64,000 nt of DNA from Methylophilaceae bacterium (lineage in GTDB: Bacteria > Pseudomonadota > Gammaproteobacteria > Burkholderiales > Methylophilaceae), in NCBI GenBank assembly GCA_017858095.1, contig JAFMCB010000001.1, positions 62,001-126,000 of the forward strand. Reading direction: 5' to 3'. Below the pieces are notes generated by a model. It saw only the letters and a program-made list of their open reading frames with translations. It did not search any database and was not told where the DNA came from. This document shows, in pieces, positions 50,851-63,184 of the stretch (position 1 is its first letter; each line of letters opens with the position of its first letter). The translations under genes were made by a program, and so were the position numbers.

Positions 50851-51848
50851 TGATAAAAATCTTCTTGTTTAACCTTACCTCTAAATACCCAGTAAGTATA
50901 GCTTGTGTATAGCAAAATAATAGGTAAAAAAATAACGACCCCTACAAGAAGGAATTTTAAACTTTTCTGAGGTGATGCTGCATCCCAAATAGTAATAGAG
51001 GGTGGCACAATATCAGGATAAATACTAATAATTAATCCAATAAAAGATAATAAAAACAATAAAACTGACATTATAAAAGGCTTGGTATCGAGTTCTTTTT
51101 TTAAAGAATAAAATAGTGTTGCACTAACTATCATTACCATGATGGGTACTGGTAACACGTAAATCATATAGGGCCATGAAAACCATTTATCAAAATATGC
51201 TGAATTAAGTAAAGGGGTCCAAATACTTACAATAATAATTGCTAATAGCATTAAGAATGCAAATAGTTTTGAAAGCTTTATTGCTAATTTTTTTAAATCC
51301 CCTTCCGCCTTCATAATTAACCAAGTTGACCCAAGCAGAGCGTAGCCAGCAACTAAGGCAAGCCCAATAAAAATACTAAATGGCGTTAACCAATCCCACC
51401 ATCCACCAGCATAGGATCTGCCTTCAACATTAATGCCTTGAATAAATGCACCTAAAGCAATACCCTGCATAAGCGTGGCTATTAATGATCCAATAATAAA
51501 GGCTTTATCCCACACATTGTTTTTTGCAGTCGACTTCCAGCGAAATTCAAATGCAACGCCTCTCAAAATTAAACCTATAAGCATAGCCGTCAAAGGAGCA
51601 TAAAGTGCTGGCAAAATAATGCTGTAAGCAAGAGGAAATGCAGCAAATAATCCTCCCCCACCAAGAATTAGCCAGGTCTCATTACCATCCCAAATTGGCG
51701 CGACAGAATTCATTGCTGTATCACGGTCTATTTTTTTGGTTAAAAAGGGATAAATGATACCAATACCCAAATCAAAACCATCTAACACAATGTAAGCAAA
51801 AACAGCAAAAGCTAAAATCATTGCCCACAATAATTCGATACTTATCAA
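50847..51848 (-). CDS. cydB: Cytochrome bd-type ubiquinol oxidase subunit II (CioB-like)
   Basis: The membrane partner of CydA in a quinol-oxidising terminal oxidase. It has the typical start region FAYIVLDGFDLGIGIIYPF and WDGNETWLILGGGGLFAAFP (about 51-70), with eight or nine helices. The track start at 51887 produces MHRKFLWKDRKK, which is only a shadow of the cydA tail. The TTG at 51848 overlaps the cydA stop as TTGA, is the natural coupling point, and gives 333 residues. The product resembles the CIO (cyanide-insensitive) branch. Confidence 0.92.
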   Translation of the reverse strand: MISIELLWAMILAFAVFAYIVLDGFDLGIGIIYPFLTKKIDRDTAMNSVAPIWDGNETWLILGGGGLFAAFPLAYSIILPALYAPLTAMLIGLILRGVAFEFRWKSTAKNNVWDKAFIIGSLIATLMQGIALGAFIQGINVEGRSYAGGWWDWLTPFSIFIGLALVAGYALLGSTWLIMKAEGDLKKLAIKLSKLFAFLMLLAIIIVSIWTPLLNSAYFDKWFSWPYMIYVLPVPIMVMIVSATLFYSLKKELDTKPFIMSVLLFLLSFIGLIISIYPDIVPPSITIWDAASPQKSLKFLLVGVVIFLPIILLYTSYTYWVFRGKVKQEDFYH

Positions 51849-53242
51849 AGTTTTTTTCCTATCTTTCCAAAGAAATTTACGATGCAACTCATCAAACCGC
51901 GCTCTATTAACGTTTCTTTCAGAACCTCATTTTTATCTGGATCAAGTTGGAATTGTTTAAATATATAAAACACACCCGCACCAAAAATAATAAAGTAGGT
52001 GATAATAAAAGTAATTAGTGATAAACCTACAGCAGGTGCGTCAATTGGAGCAACTGACTCAGCTGTTTTTAATAAACCGTACACCGTGTATGGTTGGCGT
52101 CCAACTTCTGTTGTAATCCATCCAGCAATCACGGCAACAAAACCTATCGGTCCAGATACCGTTAAAATTCGACTAAACCAATTACAGTTATATAACTTAC
52201 CTTTGATTCTTAGCCAAAGGCTTGTAAATCCAATAAATATCATTAAAAAACCAATTCCAACCATAAGTCGAAATGTCCAAAATATTATCTCTGCTGGTGG
52301 GCGTTCATCTCGTGGCCAATCATTCAAACCCTTAACTTTTCCGTCCAGTGAGTGTGTCAAGATAAGACTACCTAATTTTGGAATTGAGATTTCATAATCA
52401 ATTTGTCCTTTATTATCATCAGGTATGCCGAATAAAATTAATGGCGCACCTTTTTTTGACTCATAATGACCTTCCATTGCTGCCACTTTTGCTGGTTGAT
52501 ACTCCAATGTATTTAATCCGTGAAAATCGCCAGCAATCAGCTGTAATGGCGCTACAATTGCAATCATCCAGAGCCCCATTGATATCATGGTTTTTGCATT
52601 CTTATTATTAGCATGCGCCTTTAATAAATGAAATGAGCCTACAGCCACAACCACAAAGGCTGTAGTTAAATAGGCAGCCATAAGCATATGAATTAAGCGA
52701 TATGGGAAGGAGGGATTAAAAATAATTTTAATCCAATCAATAGGAATAAATTGACCCGCTGCATTGATATCAAATCCTGCTGGTGTATGCATCCAGCTAT
52801 TAACTGATAAAATCCAAAAGGCAGAAAAAAAAGTACCGAAAGCTACCATTAATGTAGCAAAAAAGTGTAGTTTTTTACCTACTTTATTCAGACCAAACAA
52901 CATGATTCCTAAAAAACCTGCTTCTAGGAAAAAGGCAGACAATATTTCGTAACCCATCAAGGGCCCTAAAACTGGTCCTGTTTTATCGGCAAAAACTGAC
53001 CAATTTGTTCCAAATTGATAGCTCATGACAATACCTGAAACCACACCCATGCCGAATGCAATGGCAAAGATTTTTAGCCAATATTTAAAGAGGTCTAAGT
53101 ATCGCTGTTCTTTTTTCCAAAGCCATAACCCTTCTAAAACGGCAAGATAGGATGCTAAGCCAATCGTAAATGCTGGAAAAATAATATGGAAACTCACTAC
53201 AAACGCAAATTGAAAGCGAGCAAGATCGATTGCTTCAAACAT
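51845..53242 (-). CDS. cydA: Cytochrome bd-type ubiquinol oxidase subunit I (CioA-like, short Q-loop)
   Basis: Binds hemes b558, b595 and d and oxidises ubiquinol. Features are the FHIIFPAFTIG helix start with the axial His (about 20), GNW-like QFGTNWSVFADKTG (about 78), the GLNTLEYQPAKVAAMEGH Q-loop start (about 247) and GRQPYTVYGLLKTAESV (about 390). The Q-loop is short and the GRQP signature is as in CioA rather than E. coli CydA. ATG at 53242 (track begins at a TTG), 465 residues. It lies only 27 nt after ftsB on the same strand, with an AAAAGG ribosome-binding site. Confidence 0.94.
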   Translation of the reverse strand: MFEAIDLARFQFAFVVSFHIIFPAFTIGLASYLAVLEGLWLWKKEQRYLDLFKYWLKIFAIAFGMGVVSGIVMSYQFGTNWSVFADKTGPVLGPLMGYEILSAFFLEAGFLGIMLFGLNKVGKKLHFFATLMVAFGTFFSAFWILSVNSWMHTPAGFDINAAGQFIPIDWIKIIFNPSFPYRLIHMLMAAYLTTAFVVVAVGSFHLLKAHANNKNAKTMISMGLWMIAIVAPLQLIAGDFHGLNTLEYQPAKVAAMEGHYESKKGAPLILFGIPDDNKGQIDYEISIPKLGSLILTHSLDGKVKGLNDWPRDERPPAEIIFWTFRLMVGIGFLMIFIGFTSLWLRIKGKLYNCNWFSRILTVSGPIGFVAVIAGWITTEVGRQPYTVYGLLKTAESVAPIDAPAVGLSLITFIITYFIIFGAGVFYIFKQFQLDPDKNEVLKETLIERGLMSCIVNFFGKIGKKL

Positions 53243-53269
53243 CAAAAAAACCTTTTTTTATTATTAAAA

Positions 53270-53547
53270 TTATTTCTCGGTATTAATTATCTCAAAAAAA
53301 ATTTCACCCTCTTTGATCATACCTAGCTCGTCTCTTGCTCTTTCTTCAATTGCATCTGTGCCTTTTTTTAAATCATTCACTTCTGCTCTTAATGCATCAT
53401 TTTGCTTTTCTAATTCTTGATTGATTTCCTTTTGGAGTTGATATTGGCTTTGTAAGTCAAATACATTTATCCAACCGCCACGCGCAAACCACAAGGGATA
53501 TTGAATCAGTATTACCAGTACGACAAATAGAAACGTTAAAAATTTCA

Positions 53548-53548
<1 letters not shown>
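53270..53548 (-). CDS. ftsB: Cell division protein FtsB
   Basis: A small bitopic divisome protein joining FtsL and FtsQ. The 92 residues comprise an N-terminal membrane helix (KFLTFLFVVLVILIQYPLWF), a coiled coil (about 32-70, QLQKEINQELEKQNDALRAEV) and the conserved end ERARDELGMIKEGEIFF. The enolase stop shares one base with its start, reproducing the classical eno-ftsB pair. The gene behind it here is cydA, not ispD. Confidence 0.93.
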
Positions 53549-54849
<1,301 letters not shown>

Positions 54850-55680
54850 TTAAAATAAATTTTTTCTTGATTTAACTAAATGGTCCAGCTCTTTTAAAAC
54901 TGATAAAAGATCGTACATCTGATCTAAAGGAACAGCATTTGGTCCATCTGAGAGAGCTTCTTTTGGGTTAGGATGCGTTTCCATAAAAATTCCTGCTATT
55001 CCAACGGATACCGCTGCGCGGGCCAATAATGGTACAAATTCACTTTGTCCCCCACTACGATCCCCCTGCCCTCCAGGTTGCTGAACAGAGTGAGTTGCGT
55101 CAAAAACGACGGGGCAGTTTGTTTCCCTCATAATTGATAAGCTTCTCATATCAGAAATTAGAGTATTGTAACCAAAGGAAGCGCCTCTTTCGCAGACCAT
55201 TATGTTATCAAGCCCCCCATTTGCGTCTTTTGCTTTTTGAACAACTTGTTTCATATCTTGAGGTGCTAAAAATTGGCCCTTTTTGATATTTACTGGCTTA
55301 CCCGAACTAGCAACAGCAGCAATAAAATCTGTTTGACGGCATAAAAATGCAGGGGTTTGAATTACATCAACAACGTCAGCAACAGCCTTTACTTGATCCT
55401 CTGTATGAATATCAGTCAAAACAGGGACATTAATCTGTTGTTTTACTTTTGCTAGAATTCGCAATCCCTCATCAATACCAAAACCTCGGAAAGTTTTATT
55501 CGAACTTCGATTTGCTTTATCAAATGAGGATTTAAAAATAAATGGTATCCCCAATTTATCCGTCATCTCTTTTAATTGCCCGGCGACATCGAGTGTCATT
55601 GATTCTGATTCGATAACGCATGGTCCCGCGATTAAAAAAAGGGGTTGATCTAATCCAGCATTAAAATGGCATAGTTTCAT
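54850..55680 (-). CDS. kdsA: 3-deoxy-D-manno-octulosonate 8-phosphate synthase
   Basis: It condenses arabinose 5-phosphate with phosphoenolpyruvate to make KDO 8-phosphate for lipopolysaccharide. The 276-residue protein shows [11 protein letters not shown] (about 16), the [16 protein letters not shown] segment (about 51), [13 protein letters not shown] (about 112), [14 protein letters not shown] (about 161) and [12 protein letters not shown] (about 194). Residues 200-210 contain the ordinary metal-free class pattern. Follows pyrG by 5 nt, as in many proteobacteria. Confidence 0.96.
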   Translation of the reverse strand: MKLCHFNAGLDQPLFLIAGPCVIESESMTLDVAGQLKEMTDKLGIPFIFKSSFDKANRSSNKTFRGFGIDEGLRILAKVKQQINVPVLTDIHTEDQVKAVADVVDVIQTPAFLCRQTDFIAAVASSGKPVNIKKGQFLAPQDMKQVVQKAKDANGGLDNIMVCERGASFGYNTLISDMRSLSIMRETNCPVVFDATHSVQQPGGQGDRSGGQSEFVPLLARAAVSVGIAGIFMETHPNPKEALSDGPNAVPLDQMYDLLSVLKELDHLVKSRKNLF

Positions 55681-55685
55681 TTTTC

Positions 55686-57380
<1,695 letters not shown>

Positions 57381-57388
57381 TGAATACT

Positions 57389-58042
57389 TTAATCTTTTCG
57401 CCACCGACTGTAGGATTGAAAACGATTTACAACTTCCTCCATTTGCACATCAGTTAAAATTTCAGGTTCACCTAACTTTTTCGCATTGAGGTACACCATA
57501 CATAAATGTTCAATCTCCTCAGTTATGTCGAAAGCAATATCAAGATTTTCCCCTACCGTTAACAGTCCATGATTTGCTAACAAGCATGCTTTGCGGTCTT
57601 GCATCGCTTTTAAGATGTGGTCTGATAGCGCTTGTGTTCCAAACAATGCATAATCAGCACAACGAATATCTTTTCCACCTGCAACTGCAATCATGTAATG
57701 AAAGGGTGTTAAATCTTTTTTTAAAGTGCTCACAGAAGTTGCATAAGGGGCATGTGAGTGAATCACAGCATTTATATTCTCATTTGCCAAGTATAAGTCT
57801 TTATGAAAAAGCCATTCGCTTGAAGCATTAAAGTCACTGGGAGTTATTTTTTCCCCCTCCATATTGAGTTCGACTATAGTTTCTGGAGTTAAATTTCGGT
57901 TAGCAACGCCAGATGGTGTTATCAAAAAACCTTGCGCTGTTCTTACACTACAATTTCCTGTTGCACCGTGATTCAAACCAGTGTCGTTTAATCGAATAGC
58001 AACATCACATAAACTCGCTCTAAGTTGCTCCTGATTATCCAT
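57389..58042 (-). CDS. Class II aldolase, L-fuculose-1-phosphate aldolase-like (probable Ald2 of the DHAP shunt)
   Basis: A zinc-dependent class II aldolase of 217 residues. GLNHGATGNCSVR (about 22-34), LITPSGVANRNLTPETIV, SSEWLFHKDLY with catalytic Glu, AVIHSHAPYAT and LLANHGLLTVG follow the FucA pattern closely, including the C-terminal LTDVQMEEVVNRFQSY. It is translated after mtnA (8-nt overlap). A FucA-like aldolase next to mtnA is the signature of the dihydroxyacetone phosphate shunt, where the 5-deoxyribulose or methylthioribulose 1-phosphate is split to DHAP and an aldehyde. It could be labelled MtnB by neighbourhood alone, but the sequence does not favour the dehydratase. Confidence 0.8.
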   Translation of the reverse strand: MDNQEQLRASLCDVAIRLNDTGLNHGATGNCSVRTAQGFLITPSGVANRNLTPETIVELNMEGEKITPSDFNASSEWLFHKDLYLANENINAVIHSHAPYATSVSTLKKDLTPFHYMIAVAGGKDIRCADYALFGTQALSDHILKAMQDRKACLLANHGLLTVGENLDIAFDITEEIEHLCMVYLNAKKLGEPEILTDVQMEEVVNRFQSYSRWRKD

Positions 58043-59096
58043 TAATGAGGTCTCCCATGCTTTGTGGTTCTAAAATACCTTTTTCACATATTACTCTGGT
58101 AATAAATTTTGCAGGCGTTAAGTCAAAAGCAGGATTTAACGCTGGTGACGAACCAATTTCTATAGACTCCATCATACCTTGATTATTTTTACCGGATATC
58201 ATTAGTAATTCGTTTGGGTGTCGGTACTCTATTTCAAAGGGTTGATGTTCACCAATAAAATTGCTGTCAAAAGTACTGATTGGCGCAGCAACGTAAAAAG
58301 GAATATTGTGCTCAAAAGCAGCTAGTGCTTTCAAATATGTACCAATTTTATTCACCACTTGACCATCATAGGCTATGCGGTCCGCGCCAACAAGAACACA
58401 ATCCACATTACCTTCCTGCATCAAAAGTCCAGCAGCATTATCAGCAATAATTGTGTGTGGAATTTTGGCTTGTGATAATTCCCAGGCAGTAAGACTCATG
58501 CCTTGATTACGGGGGCGTGTCTCACTAACCCAAACATGAACATCTAAGCCAGCATCATGAGCCAAAAAAATTGGGCTCAATGCCGTTCCATAATCAATCG
58601 TGGCAAGCCAACCTGCATTACAATGCGTCATTACATTTAATTTATGTTTTTTATGTGTGCGAAGAAGTTGCAAGCCATGCATGCCAATCTTTTTATTATT
58701 TCTTACATCATCTTCAGCCATTTGTTGCGCAAATGACCAAGCTTCTTCAAAGCGTACTTTTGGCTCATTATTGAGTAAAAACGTTGTTAATTTATTTACA
58801 GCCCAAGCTAAATTTACTGCTGTTGGCCTAGCTTCAATTAATTGTTGGGCTACATCAGCAATGTAAGCATCCGATGCCTCATCTTTTAAGGCTAATGCCA
58901 AACCAAAGGCAGCTGTAACCCCTATCAATGGTGCGCCGCGGACTTGCATAGTTTTGATGGCCTCAACAACCTCCGCTAAAGAATATAAATCTTTAAAAAT
59001 TAACTCATGGGGCAGACGTGTTTGATCAATAATTTTGATAAAAGTCTTGCTATCAGAGGCCTGTAGAGTGCGTGTATTTTTATTATTAATTTTCAT
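58035..59096 (-). CDS. mtnA: Methylthioribose-1-phosphate isomerase
   Basis: An eIF2B-related isomerase opening 5-methylthioribose 1-phosphate to the ribulose form; such enzymes can also act on 5-deoxyribose 1-phosphate. The 353-residue protein has RGAPLIGVTAAFGLA (about 53), the catalytic Cys in MTHCNAGWLAT (about 157) and Asp in LVGADRIAYDG (about 237), followed by VNKIGTYLKALAA. It lies directly downstream of the 217-bp intergenic region with DnaA-box-like sites. The ATGGATAA overlap couples it to the aldolase gene. Confidence 0.93.
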   Translation of the reverse strand: MKINNKNTRTLQASDSKTFIKIIDQTRLPHELIFKDLYSLAEVVEAIKTMQVRGAPLIGVTAAFGLALALKDEASDAYIADVAQQLIEARPTAVNLAWAVNKLTTFLLNNEPKVRFEEAWSFAQQMAEDDVRNNKKIGMHGLQLLRTHKKHKLNVMTHCNAGWLATIDYGTALSPIFLAHDAGLDVHVWVSETRPRNQGMSLTAWELSQAKIPHTIIADNAAGLLMQEGNVDCVLVGADRIAYDGQVVNKIGTYLKALAAFEHNIPFYVAAPISTFDSNFIGEHQPFEIEYRHPNELLMISGKNNQGMMESIEIGSSPALNPAFDLTPAKFITRVICEKGILEPQSMGDLING

Positions 59097-59130
59097 TATA
59101 TTTGTCTCACAAAATCCTATATCAAATTAG

Positions 59131-59162
59131 TCCACAATATCTGTGGATAACTTTGTGAATAA
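59131..59162 (+). promoter_or_regulatory. DnaA-box-like cluster upstream of mtnA
   Basis: TGTGGATAA (59142-59150) and TGTGAATAA (59154-59162) both fit the reverse complement of the DnaA box TTATNCACA, 12 bp apart in the same orientation. TCCACA at 59131 is an inverted half-box pairing with TGTGGA. A third match, TGTGTATAA, lies at 59317-59325 inside the tatD 3' end. The arrangement could bind DnaA, but no dnaA gene is in the window. Confidence 0.4.
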
Positions 59163-59179
59163 ATCCTGTATAAAATTGC

Positions 59180-59256
59180 AACCTATGATTTTTAAAGGAT
59201 TTTTTTTTAACGCTTAAAATTTAATCGATAAAAAAACCTTTAAAAAACAATAGGTT
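59180..59256. repeat. Long imperfect inverted repeat in the mtnA/tatD spacer
   Basis: Arms AACCTAT (59180) and ATAGGTT (59250) enclose TTTTTAAAGG plus a T-run facing an A-run plus CCTTTAAAAA, around a loop of about 20 nt. It could fold as a weak AU-rich hairpin in either transcript or extrude in DNA. It is not a canonical terminator because no clean U-tract follows the stem on either strand. Confidence 0.6.
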
Positions 59257-59313
59257 ATTGTATGTCATTGTCATCATTGTGTTTTTTCAATTTAGTTAAA
59301 GTAGAACTTGAGG

Positions 59314-60093
59314 TCATGTGTATAACTTTGATAATTTGGGTAGAGCCTGATATGTATTTTCTCTAATAATAGCAGCCATTTCAGCTATTTTTAAGCCTCT
59401 AATAGTTGCTAAGAATTGGCCAATTTTAGGTAATTCCTCAGGTGAATTCTGTTCGCCTTTATTTAGCCACGCTGGCGGGATATCAGGAGTGTCTGTTTCT
59501 AACACAATCGACTCTAAGGGGAGTATTTTTGCTAATGTTTGAAGGTGTGTGGCTCTTGCATAAGTCATGGCTCCTCCAAAACCTAACTTAAAACCCATGG
59601 TAATAAATTGATTGGCCTGTTGCAGGCTTCCATTAAAAGCATGCGCAATACCTCCACAAACATTTATACGACGTAAATTTTTTAAAACATCGTCAATGGC
59701 ACCACGCACATGAAGAATGACGGGTAACTCATGTTTTTTTGCAAGTTTTAGTTGTTTGATAAAGATTTCCTCTTGCCAATCATGGTTGTTATTTTTTTTA
59801 AAAAAATCAAGCCCAATTTCACCAACTGCAACAGGTTTATAATTGGTTAAGTAACCATCCAGTAACTCTAAATCCTTGTACGTTATATCATTCACATAAA
59901 GCGGATGAAAACCAATAGCATAATGGCACCAGTCATTATTTTTGGATAATTGCAAAACATCTTGAATATTGCTTGGGCTAACTGTGGGGACTATAACCTT
60001 TTCAATATTTAATGCATCAAGACGCTCACCAAATAAACTTACCTCAGTGTGGGAAGATATAAAATCTAAATGGCAATGGCTATCAATCCACAT
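59314..60093 (-). CDS. TatD-family metal-dependent hydrolase
   Basis: A 259-residue TIM-barrel hydrolase, probably a 3'-5' DNA exonuclease or deoxyribonuclease. The metal ligands are DSHCHLDF (about 4-11), AVGEIGLDFF (about 91), PVILHVRGA (about 127), the HAFNG segment (about 152) and LETDTPDIPPAW (about 198). The motif ending PPAW is of the YjjV/TatD group. It overlaps ribD by 11 nt. Downstream is the 217-bp gap with the inverted repeat. Confidence 0.88.
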   Translation of the reverse strand: MWIDSHCHLDFISSHTEVSLFGERLDALNIEKVIVPTVSPSNIQDVLQLSKNNDWCHYAIGFHPLYVNDITYKDLELLDGYLTNYKPVAVGEIGLDFFKKNNNHDWQEEIFIKQLKLAKKHELPVILHVRGAIDDVLKNLRRINVCGGIAHAFNGSLQQANQFITMGFKLGFGGAMTYARATHLQTLAKILPLESIVLETDTPDIPPAWLNKGEQNSPEELPKIGQFLATIRGLKIAEMAAIIRENTYQALPKLSKLYT

Positions 60094-61186
60094 GGTGGTA
60101 ATGAATTTTTGTTACATAGCGAATATCATTAGCAAAATTTCGAATATCGCTATGTTCAAGATGGATTTTATTTTTCATTGTTTCCAATACCGGCTGATTA
60201 AAGAGCCCAGCAGCTTCACCAGCCATTAGAATTGGGGCTTGATAAATTACTAATTCATCAATTAATTGTGCCTTCAGAAATTCACCATTTAGGGTCGGGC
60301 CCGCTTCAATTAAGATATCATTGAGTTCCAAATCACAACAACTATCCATTACCGCGTTAAGATCAATTCTGTCATTTGTAATTTTAGATTGAATAAGTCG
60401 AATTCCTTTTTTTTCCAAAATATCCTTCACACCAAGCGGATCATCATGATAAAAAATTAGGACATTTGCTTGGCTTAGTATTTTTGCTGCAAGATTTATT
60501 GATAAATTAGTGTCTAAAATAATACGTAACGGCTGAATATTATTTTGTAGAGGCCGTAAATTTAGCTGAGGATTATCTTTATTTATGGTGCCAACGCCCG
60601 TTATAATTGCTGAACTAATAGAGCGCCAGTATTGAACATCTTGACGTGAAGCACTCGAGCTAATCCATTGGCTATCAGAATTTTTTAGGCTAGTCCTACC
60701 ATCAAAGGAGCATGCGATCTTTGAACGAATGAATGGTTGTCCTTTTTTCATTCTTTTCATAAATCCTTTATTTATATCTTCGCATTGCGAGGACATTATA
60801 TCGAAATTCACGTTGATTCCAGCCTCGACTAACTTTTTGATACCTCTTCCATTAACAAGGGGATTGGGATCTTTTGCGCCGATGATTACCCGAGAAATGC
60901 CAGCATTTATGATTGAATCAACACATGGTGGAGTTTTTCCTTGGTGTGTACAGGGCTCAAGGGTGACATAAAGTTCTGCGTTTCTTGCTTTGTTACCAGC
61001 TTGTTTTAATGCAATAATCTCGGCATGCTCTTGCCCAGCCTTAAGATGAAAGCCTTGGCCTATAACTTTTTTATTTTTAACTACAATAGCACCTACACAA
61101 GGATTGGGGTGTGTCTTACCTAATCCTTTTTTTGCCAATGCTATGGCTTTATGCATAAAAAAATGATCAGAATTACTCAAAATCAA
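60083..61186 (-). CDS. ribD: Riboflavin biosynthesis deaminase/reductase
   Basis: A bifunctional enzyme for the second and third steps of riboflavin synthesis. N-terminal deaminase (residues 1-145) with zinc ligands [11 protein letters not shown] (about 54) and [17 protein letters not shown] (about 77-93). C-terminal reductase begins [12 protein letters not shown] (about 151) with the IITGVGTI and [11 protein letters not shown] segments. Its 4-nt overlap follows nrdR, the glyA-nrdR-ribD order of Betaproteobacteria. Confidence 0.96.
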   Translation of the reverse strand: MILSNSDHFFMHKAIALAKKGLGKTHPNPCVGAIVVKNKKVIGQGFHLKAGQEHAEIIALKQAGNKARNAELYVTLEPCTHQGKTPPCVDSIINAGISRVIIGAKDPNPLVNGRGIKKLVEAGINVNFDIMSSQCEDINKGFMKRMKKGQPFIRSKIACSFDGRTSLKNSDSQWISSSASRQDVQYWRSISSAIITGVGTINKDNPQLNLRPLQNNIQPLRIILDTNLSINLAAKILSQANVLIFYHDDPLGVKDILEKKGIRLIQSKITNDRIDLNAVMDSCCDLELNDILIEAGPTLNGEFLKAQLIDELVIYQAPILMAGEAAGLFNQPVLETMKNKIHLEHSDIRNFANDIRYVTKIHYHHVD

Positions 61187-61629
61187 TCAAGGTCTTTAAT
61201 TGCATTATTGAAGTCCTCAACATCAGAAAAGCTGCGATAAACTGAAGCAAAGCGGATATAAGCTACTTTATCCAGCTTTTTTAACTCATGCATGACCAAT
61301 TCACCTAAATCTCTTGAATTTATCTCTCTCTCACCAAATGCGAGCACCTTGGTAATGATAGTTTCTACAGCTTGGTCAATATATTCCGCAGGTACAGGTC
61401 TTTTATGAAGGGCTCTTGCTAAGGAATGGAGCAGCTTTTCCCGATTAAATTCCTCGCGCTTAGCGTCCTGTTTGATAATTTGCGGCAAAGATAATTCAAT
61501 GTGTTCGTAGGTAGTAAAACGTTTTTCACACTTACCACATTTTCTTCGACGTCGAATTGAATTACTTTGTTCATTTACGCGTGAATCAATAACTTGGGTG
61601 TCTTCGGTTCTACAAAATGGACATTTCAT
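61183..61629 (-). CDS. nrdR: Transcriptional repressor NrdR
   Basis: A repressor of ribonucleotide reductase genes that senses ATP and dATP. The zinc ribbon CPFC...[14 protein letters not shown] (residues 3-43) is followed by an ATP-cone domain (about 49-139, [20 protein letters not shown]). The 148-residue protein has the same length as E. coli NrdR (149). It follows glyA by 5 nt. No obvious NrdR box was found in this window, as nrdAB are elsewhere. Confidence 0.96.
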   Translation of the reverse strand: MKCPFCRTEDTQVIDSRVNEQSNSIRRRRKCGKCEKRFTTYEHIELSLPQIIKQDAKREEFNREKLLHSLARALHKRPVPAEYIDQAVETIITKVLAFGEREINSRDLGELVMHELKKLDKVAYIRFASVYRSFSDVEDFNNAIKDLD

Positions 61630-61634
61630 CGATT

Positions 61635-62882
61635 TTATTCACTATAAACTGGAAATTGATGAGTAAGCTCGTTCACTTTATTTTTAACCAAAGCAATATT
61701 CTTCTCATCATCAGGCTGATCTAAAACATCGGCAATTAAGTTTGCAACTTGAGTGCTCTCTTTTTCCTTAAAGCCTCTTGTTGTTATCGCGGGGGTGCCT
61801 AAACGTATACCAGAGGTAACAAATGGACTTTCAGGGTCATTTGGAATTGAGTTTTTATTTACAGTAATATGCGCCATTCCTAATAGTTGATCTGCTCGCT
61901 TTCCAGTTAAATTTTTGGGTCGTAAGTCTACTAAGAAAACATGCGATTCCGTTCTACCAGAGATAATTCGATAGCCTCGCTTTTTTAAGGAATCAACCAT
62001 GGTTTGGGCATTCTTGATAACCTGCGCTTGATAAACCTTAAATTCTGGTTTAAGTGCCTCAAGGAAAGCGGTAGCCTTGGCAGCAATAACATGCATTAAA
62101 GGTCCACCTTGAATTCCTGGAAATACAAATGAATTAATTATTTTTTCAAATTCTGGCTTCGCGATGATAAACCCACCCCTGGGACCTCTAAGCGACTTAT
62201 GTGTAGTGGAGGTAATAAAATCAGCATAAGGCGTTGGATTAGGGTACACGCCGCCTGCAATCAAACCAGAATAATGCGCCATATCCACCATAAAATATGC
62301 GCCTACTTTTTTTGCAATTTCTGACATACGCTGCCAATCAAATCGTAATGCGTAGGCAGACGCTCCTCCAATAATCAGTCTGGGTTTTGTCTCAAGTGCA
62401 ATTTTCTCCATTTCATCGTAATCTATCTCTTCCTGCTCATTTAAACCATATGGAACAATATTGAATAATTTTCCTGATAGGTTCGCCGGTGATCCATGTG
62501 TTAAATGTCCCCCGTGGCCCAAATTCATACCCATAATGGTATCTCCAGGTTTGAGCACTGCGAAATAAACTGCTTGATTGGCTTGGCTCCCAGAGTGGGG
62601 CTGAACGTTAACATATTCTGCACCATAGAGCTGTTTTAATCGATCAATAGCGAGTTGCTCAACCTGATCAACAAATTCACAGCCGCCATAAAATCGCTTA
62701 GCAATGTATCCCTCTGCATACTTGTTAGTTAATTGTGACCCTTGTGCCTGCATTACTGCTGGGCTGGTATAATTTTCTGAAGCAATTAATTCAATATGTT
62801 GTTCTTGTCGCTTGGTCTCGCTAACTATTTGACCCCATAATTCAGGATCGGTTTTTTCTAAATTTAGATCTTTATTAAACAT
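61635..62882 (-). CDS. glyA: Serine hydroxymethyltransferase
   Basis: A PLP enzyme exchanging serine and glycine with tetrahydrofolate and methylenetetrahydrofolate, a central C1 junction in methylotrophs. 415 residues: [20 protein letters not shown] (about 31-50), the [15 protein letters not shown] segment and the Schiff-base Lys in [15 protein letters not shown] (about 225). In a RuMP-cycle organism its role is biosynthetic rather than the serine cycle. First gene of glyA-nrdR-ribD-tatD. Confidence 0.98.
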   Translation of the reverse strand: MFNKDLNLEKTDPELWGQIVSETKRQEQHIELIASENYTSPAVMQAQGSQLTNKYAEGYIAKRFYGGCEFVDQVEQLAIDRLKQLYGAEYVNVQPHSGSQANQAVYFAVLKPGDTIMGMNLGHGGHLTHGSPANLSGKLFNIVPYGLNEQEEIDYDEMEKIALETKPRLIIGGASAYALRFDWQRMSEIAKKVGAYFMVDMAHYSGLIAGGVYPNPTPYADFITSTTHKSLRGPRGGFIIAKPEFEKIINSFVFPGIQGGPLMHVIAAKATAFLEALKPEFKVYQAQVIKNAQTMVDSLKKRGYRIISGRTESHVFLVDLRPKNLTGKRADQLLGMAHITVNKNSIPNDPESPFVTSGIRLGTPAITTRGFKEKESTQVANLIADVLDQPDDEKNIALVKNKVNELTHQFPVYSE

Positions 62883-62989
62883 TGGTTTTATGAGTTAATT
62901 AACTGTTATTGATTAGGCACTATTTTATCATGATGAGAAAAAATTAAGTTGCTTGACACAAACTATCTAAATGGAGATTAACTAAGATT

Positions 62990-63184
62990 ATGCAATGGAC
63001 AGATACGTTAGAAATCGCGGAAAAACTTTATGACTTAAAACCAGACGTTGATCCAAAAACGATACGATTCACTGATTTGATGAAATGGGTTATGGAGCTT
63101 GAGGGCTTTAACGATGATCCCAACAAATGTGGAGAGCGAATTCTCGAGGCAATTCAGCTCGCATGGATTGAAGAGTATGAATGA
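62990..63184 (+). CDS. iscX: Fe-S cluster assembly protein IscX
   Basis: A 64-residue acidic IscX (YfhJ) protein, an iron-binding regulator of the IscS cysteine desulfurase. TDTLEIAEKLYDLKPDVDPKTIRFTDLMKWV is highly typical, as is DPNKCGERILEAIQLAWIEE. It is usually last in the isc operon, but no isc genes lie beside it here. A TTGACA hexamer at 62954 could be its -35. It overlaps the next gene by 8 nt (ATGAATGA). Confidence 0.94.
   Translation: MQWTDTLEIAEKLYDLKPDVDPKTIRFTDLMKWVMELEGFNDDPNKCGERILEAIQLAWIEEYE

Noticed and set aside
51849-51887. 5' extension of cydB (MHRKFLWKDRKK) in the ORF track
   Set aside because: These codons are the cydA 3' end read in another frame; the TTG at 51848 overlapping the cydA stop is the better start.
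51999-52397. 132-residue plus-strand ORF antisense to cydA
   Set aside because: Low-complexity translation complementary to membrane helices of CydA; no motif and no ribosome-binding site.
57389-58042. Annotation of the aldolase gene as mtnB
   Set aside because: Neighbouring mtnA suggests MtnB, but the motifs and C-terminal segment follow L-fuculose-1-phosphate aldolase.
59180-59256. Intrinsic terminator for tatD
   Set aside because: The stem is long but almost wholly A-T, with runs of A and T inside the arms and no U-tract directly after it.
59097-59313. Definite chromosomal origin (oriC)
   Set aside because: DnaA-box-like sites are present, but there is no dnaA/dnaN/rpmH neighbourhood, no strand switch, and skew could not be computed; kept as a finding only.
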